A DNA stretch of 7,370 bases from an uncultured Prevotella sp. (GTDB lineage Bacteria > Bacteroidota > Bacteroidia > Bacteroidales > Bacteroidaceae). Under the pieces are notes generated by a model. That model saw nothing but the letters and a program-made list of their open reading frames with translations. It searched no databases and was not told the DNA's origin. Positions 6,127-7,370 of this stretch are shown here, piece by piece. The position numbers and the translations under genes were made by a program. The stretch lies in NCBI GenBank assembly GCA_900543155.1, contig UQQN01000111.1:1-7370 (forward strand), read 5' to 3'. Position 1 is the stretch's first letter; each line of letters begins with the position of its first letter.

Positions 6127-7196
6127 TAGTCGAAGGTATTGTTGTAAACCTGGTTAAAGATATTATGTAAGCGCGGAACGGTGAAAGGCACCTGCTTGCG
6201 AAGCGGTTTCCACTTGAACTTCACATGATTGTTTGCATTGGTGGCATCAGAAAGTTCACTTTCGATGTCTGTAATAAGAATAGAACTGCCCACAGGAAGT
6301 TCAGGAGAAATCAAGTAGAGTTTGTGAGACTGCAAAGCCTGTGTAAGATGACGGGCAAAGGAATAGGAAAGCGAGGACGTCTCGCTCTCATATTCAATCT
6401 CCGTGTTGTCATCGTATGCAGAAGATTGTCCACAACATACGGCAAAGCTGCGGTCAAAGGACACCTTGCGCTTGGTTTGGGCAGTGAGATACAAGGTATC
6501 ACTCACATTGAACTCATTCTGAAATATCAGCGTGAGCGTGGGAACTTCATCAGTCACGAAGAACGTGAAAGTTCGTTTCCCTCGAAAAAGCGTAATAGAC
6601 AAGAGCTTGCCCTTTACCCCTTGGGGCAAGTAACCCAATAGTTCCTCCTCGTTGATGTCCTCGAAACAAAAATCAAACTGCTTGGCAGCAATGGGAGTAT
6701 CTGATATGGTGAGTGTTTCGGGCGCGTCCTTGTCATCGCGTTGGATAACATACTGCGTAGCACACTGCCCCGTTTCACCGGGAAGAACGATGTACTGCAA
6801 ATCAAGCTGAAAGCCATGCGGCACCAAACGCACCGCGTGCGTGGTGAGAAAATGCAATTGCAGGAACAGCTCACAGTTCGTCCTTAGCAATTGCAGTTTA
6901 CAGTAAACCAAAGTAAACTCGCCCAAAGTATAATCAGTGCGGTCCACCTGCATACGGAAACTGCACGTGACATGCATCAACTGCTTTGCCTCCATGTAGT
7001 TTTCAATAATGCTGCGCAAATCATAGATGCTCGCCTTACCCCCATAGGCATAAAGCGTGGTGGAAAAGACAGGCGACTGACTGCGGTTGAGATAGATAGC
7101 CAAATACACGGAACTGCCTTGGAAGTCGGAGATGGTGAACACATCGGGAATGGAAGAAGTGAAGCTATACCCTTGGGGATTATAATTGTACTGCAT
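6126..7196 (-). CDS. Hypothetical beta-rich protein of about 356 residues, probably phage structural-type
   Basis: I do not recognise a defined domain. From ATG 7196 the protein begins MQYNYNPQGYSFTSSIPDVF and is rich in alternating hydrophobic/polar stretches typical of beta-sandwich folds, for example SVYLAIYLNRS, FTLVYCKLQLL and FTFFVTDEVPTLTLIF. There is no signal peptide, membrane segment or enzyme motif. The C-terminal third contains an acidic, serine-rich piece (TEIEYESETSSLSYS) and then a basic segment near the end. The frame is open back to a TTG at 7226, but the ATG is preferred. No good Shine-Dalgarno sequence is present for either. It is coupled to the 77-residue gene by a one-base overlap. 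The pair recalls Bacteroides prophage structural or baseplate-like genes, which is a memory-based impression rather than proof. Confidence 0.75.
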   Translation of the reverse strand: MQYNYNPQGYSFTSSIPDVFTISDFQGSSVYLAIYLNRSQSPVFSTTLYAYGGKASIYDLRSIIENYMEAKQLMHVTCSFRMQVDRTDYTLGEFTLVYCKLQLLRTNCELFLQLHFLTTHAVRLVPHGFQLDLQYIVLPGETGQCATQYVIQRDDKDAPETLTISDTPIAAKQFDFCFEDINEEELLGYLPQGVKGKLLSITLFRGKRTFTFFVTDEVPTLTLIFQNEFNVSDTLYLTAQTKRKVSFDRSFAVCCGQSSAYDDNTEIEYESETSSLSYSFARHLTQALQSHKLYLISPELPVGSSILITDIESELSDATNANNHVKFKWKPLRKQVPFTVPRLHNIFNQVYNNTFD

Positions 7197-7301
7197 AAAC
7201 GATCGGAAACTAAATAACCCTCGCAATATCGCACAAACCTCGGGTTACGGAAAAGACCGCACCGCCTTTACTTTTTTGGCGGGCGATCCTTTCTTTCAGC
7301 T
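7197..7301. other. Noncoding gap with inverted repeats
   Basis: I see no credible gene here, although one minus-strand frame stays open from the window end to about 7211. Besides the GC-rich hairpin, TAACCC (7215-7220) and GGGTTA (7242-7247) form a loose 6-base inverted repeat. No TAnnTTTG promoter element is evident upstream of the 356-residue gene. Confidence 0.4.
7258..7285 (-). terminator. Possible terminator hairpin after the lysine-rich gene
   Basis: On the minus strand CGCCCGCC pairs with GGCGG-T-GCG, giving an 8-base GC-rich stem with a single bulged T and an 11-base A-rich loop. It is followed by GTCTTTT. It lies 16 bases after the stop of the basic protein. The bulge, the large loop and the interrupted T tract make it only moderately convincing. 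Confidence 0.4.
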
Positions 7302-7370
7302 TCAAGCCGTGGCATTGGCTCTCTTGCGTGTAGTGCGCTTGGCGGCAGGCTTTCTCGTGCGCTTGGGTGT
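7302..7370 (-). CDS. 3' end of a lysine/arginine-rich protein (cut by window edge)
   Basis: The last 22 codons of an open minus-strand frame end at TGA 7304-7302. They encode TPKRTRKPAAKRTTRKRANA followed by TA, a strongly basic tail with an imperfect repeat of K-R-T-x-(x)-K. Such tails occur in DNA-binding or phage structural and lysis proteins, and nothing more specific can be said. All three minus-strand frames are open across this short stretch, so the choice rests on the typical basic low-complexity composition and on the hairpin that follows. The alternative frames give more ordinary mixed sequences and cannot be excluded. Confidence 0.45.
   Translation of the reverse strand, partial: TPKRTRKPAAKRTTRKRANATA

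Noticed and set aside
1..7370. CRISPR arrays, tRNA or rRNA genes, insertion sequences
   Set aside because: I saw no regularly spaced repeats, no tRNA-like cloverleaf and no transposase or IS terminal repeats on either strand.

Overview
The window reads as Bacteroidota DNA, most likely a gut or oral Bacteroidales such as Bacteroides or Prevotella. This rests on a TAnnTTTG-type -7 promoter element, weak or absent Shine-Dalgarno sequences at most starts, and proteins that resemble Bacteroidales families from memory. No database search was possible. Every gene I can support lies on the minus strand, so transcription runs from high to low coordinates.

Region 1 (about 7370 to 5893) looks phage-derived. 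It holds the lysine/arginine-rich 3' end of one gene, a GC-rich hairpin that may be a terminator, a beta-rich protein of about 356 residues with no recognised domain, and a 77-residue protein whose start codon overlaps the stop of the larger gene. An A/T-rich hairpin with a U tract (5865-5888) probably closes this unit.

Region 2 (about 5850 to 1) is a type I restriction-modification operon in the order xre regulator, hsdR, hsdM, DUF1016/YhcG-type PD-(D/E)XK nuclease, hsdS. The first four genes are 3 to 9 bases apart. The hsdS gene is separated from the nuclease by 46 bases that contain a perfect hairpin, and the window ends after its first 75 codons. The operon's predicted promoter, start codon and an 8+8 base inverted repeat overlap at the regulator gene, which suggests autoregulation of the restriction operon.

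How the genes work together: HsdS supplies DNA specificity, two HsdM subunits methylate adenine, and HsdR adds ATP-driven translocation and cleavage. The small XRE protein probably sets operon expression. The DUF1016 protein is an extra nuclease-fold protein of unknown role that travels with type I loci. The least explained signals are two 27-base palindromes with 12-base arms and a 3-base loop. One is inside the DUF1016 coding sequence as exactly nine codons, and the other lies just after its stop codon and just before hsdS.
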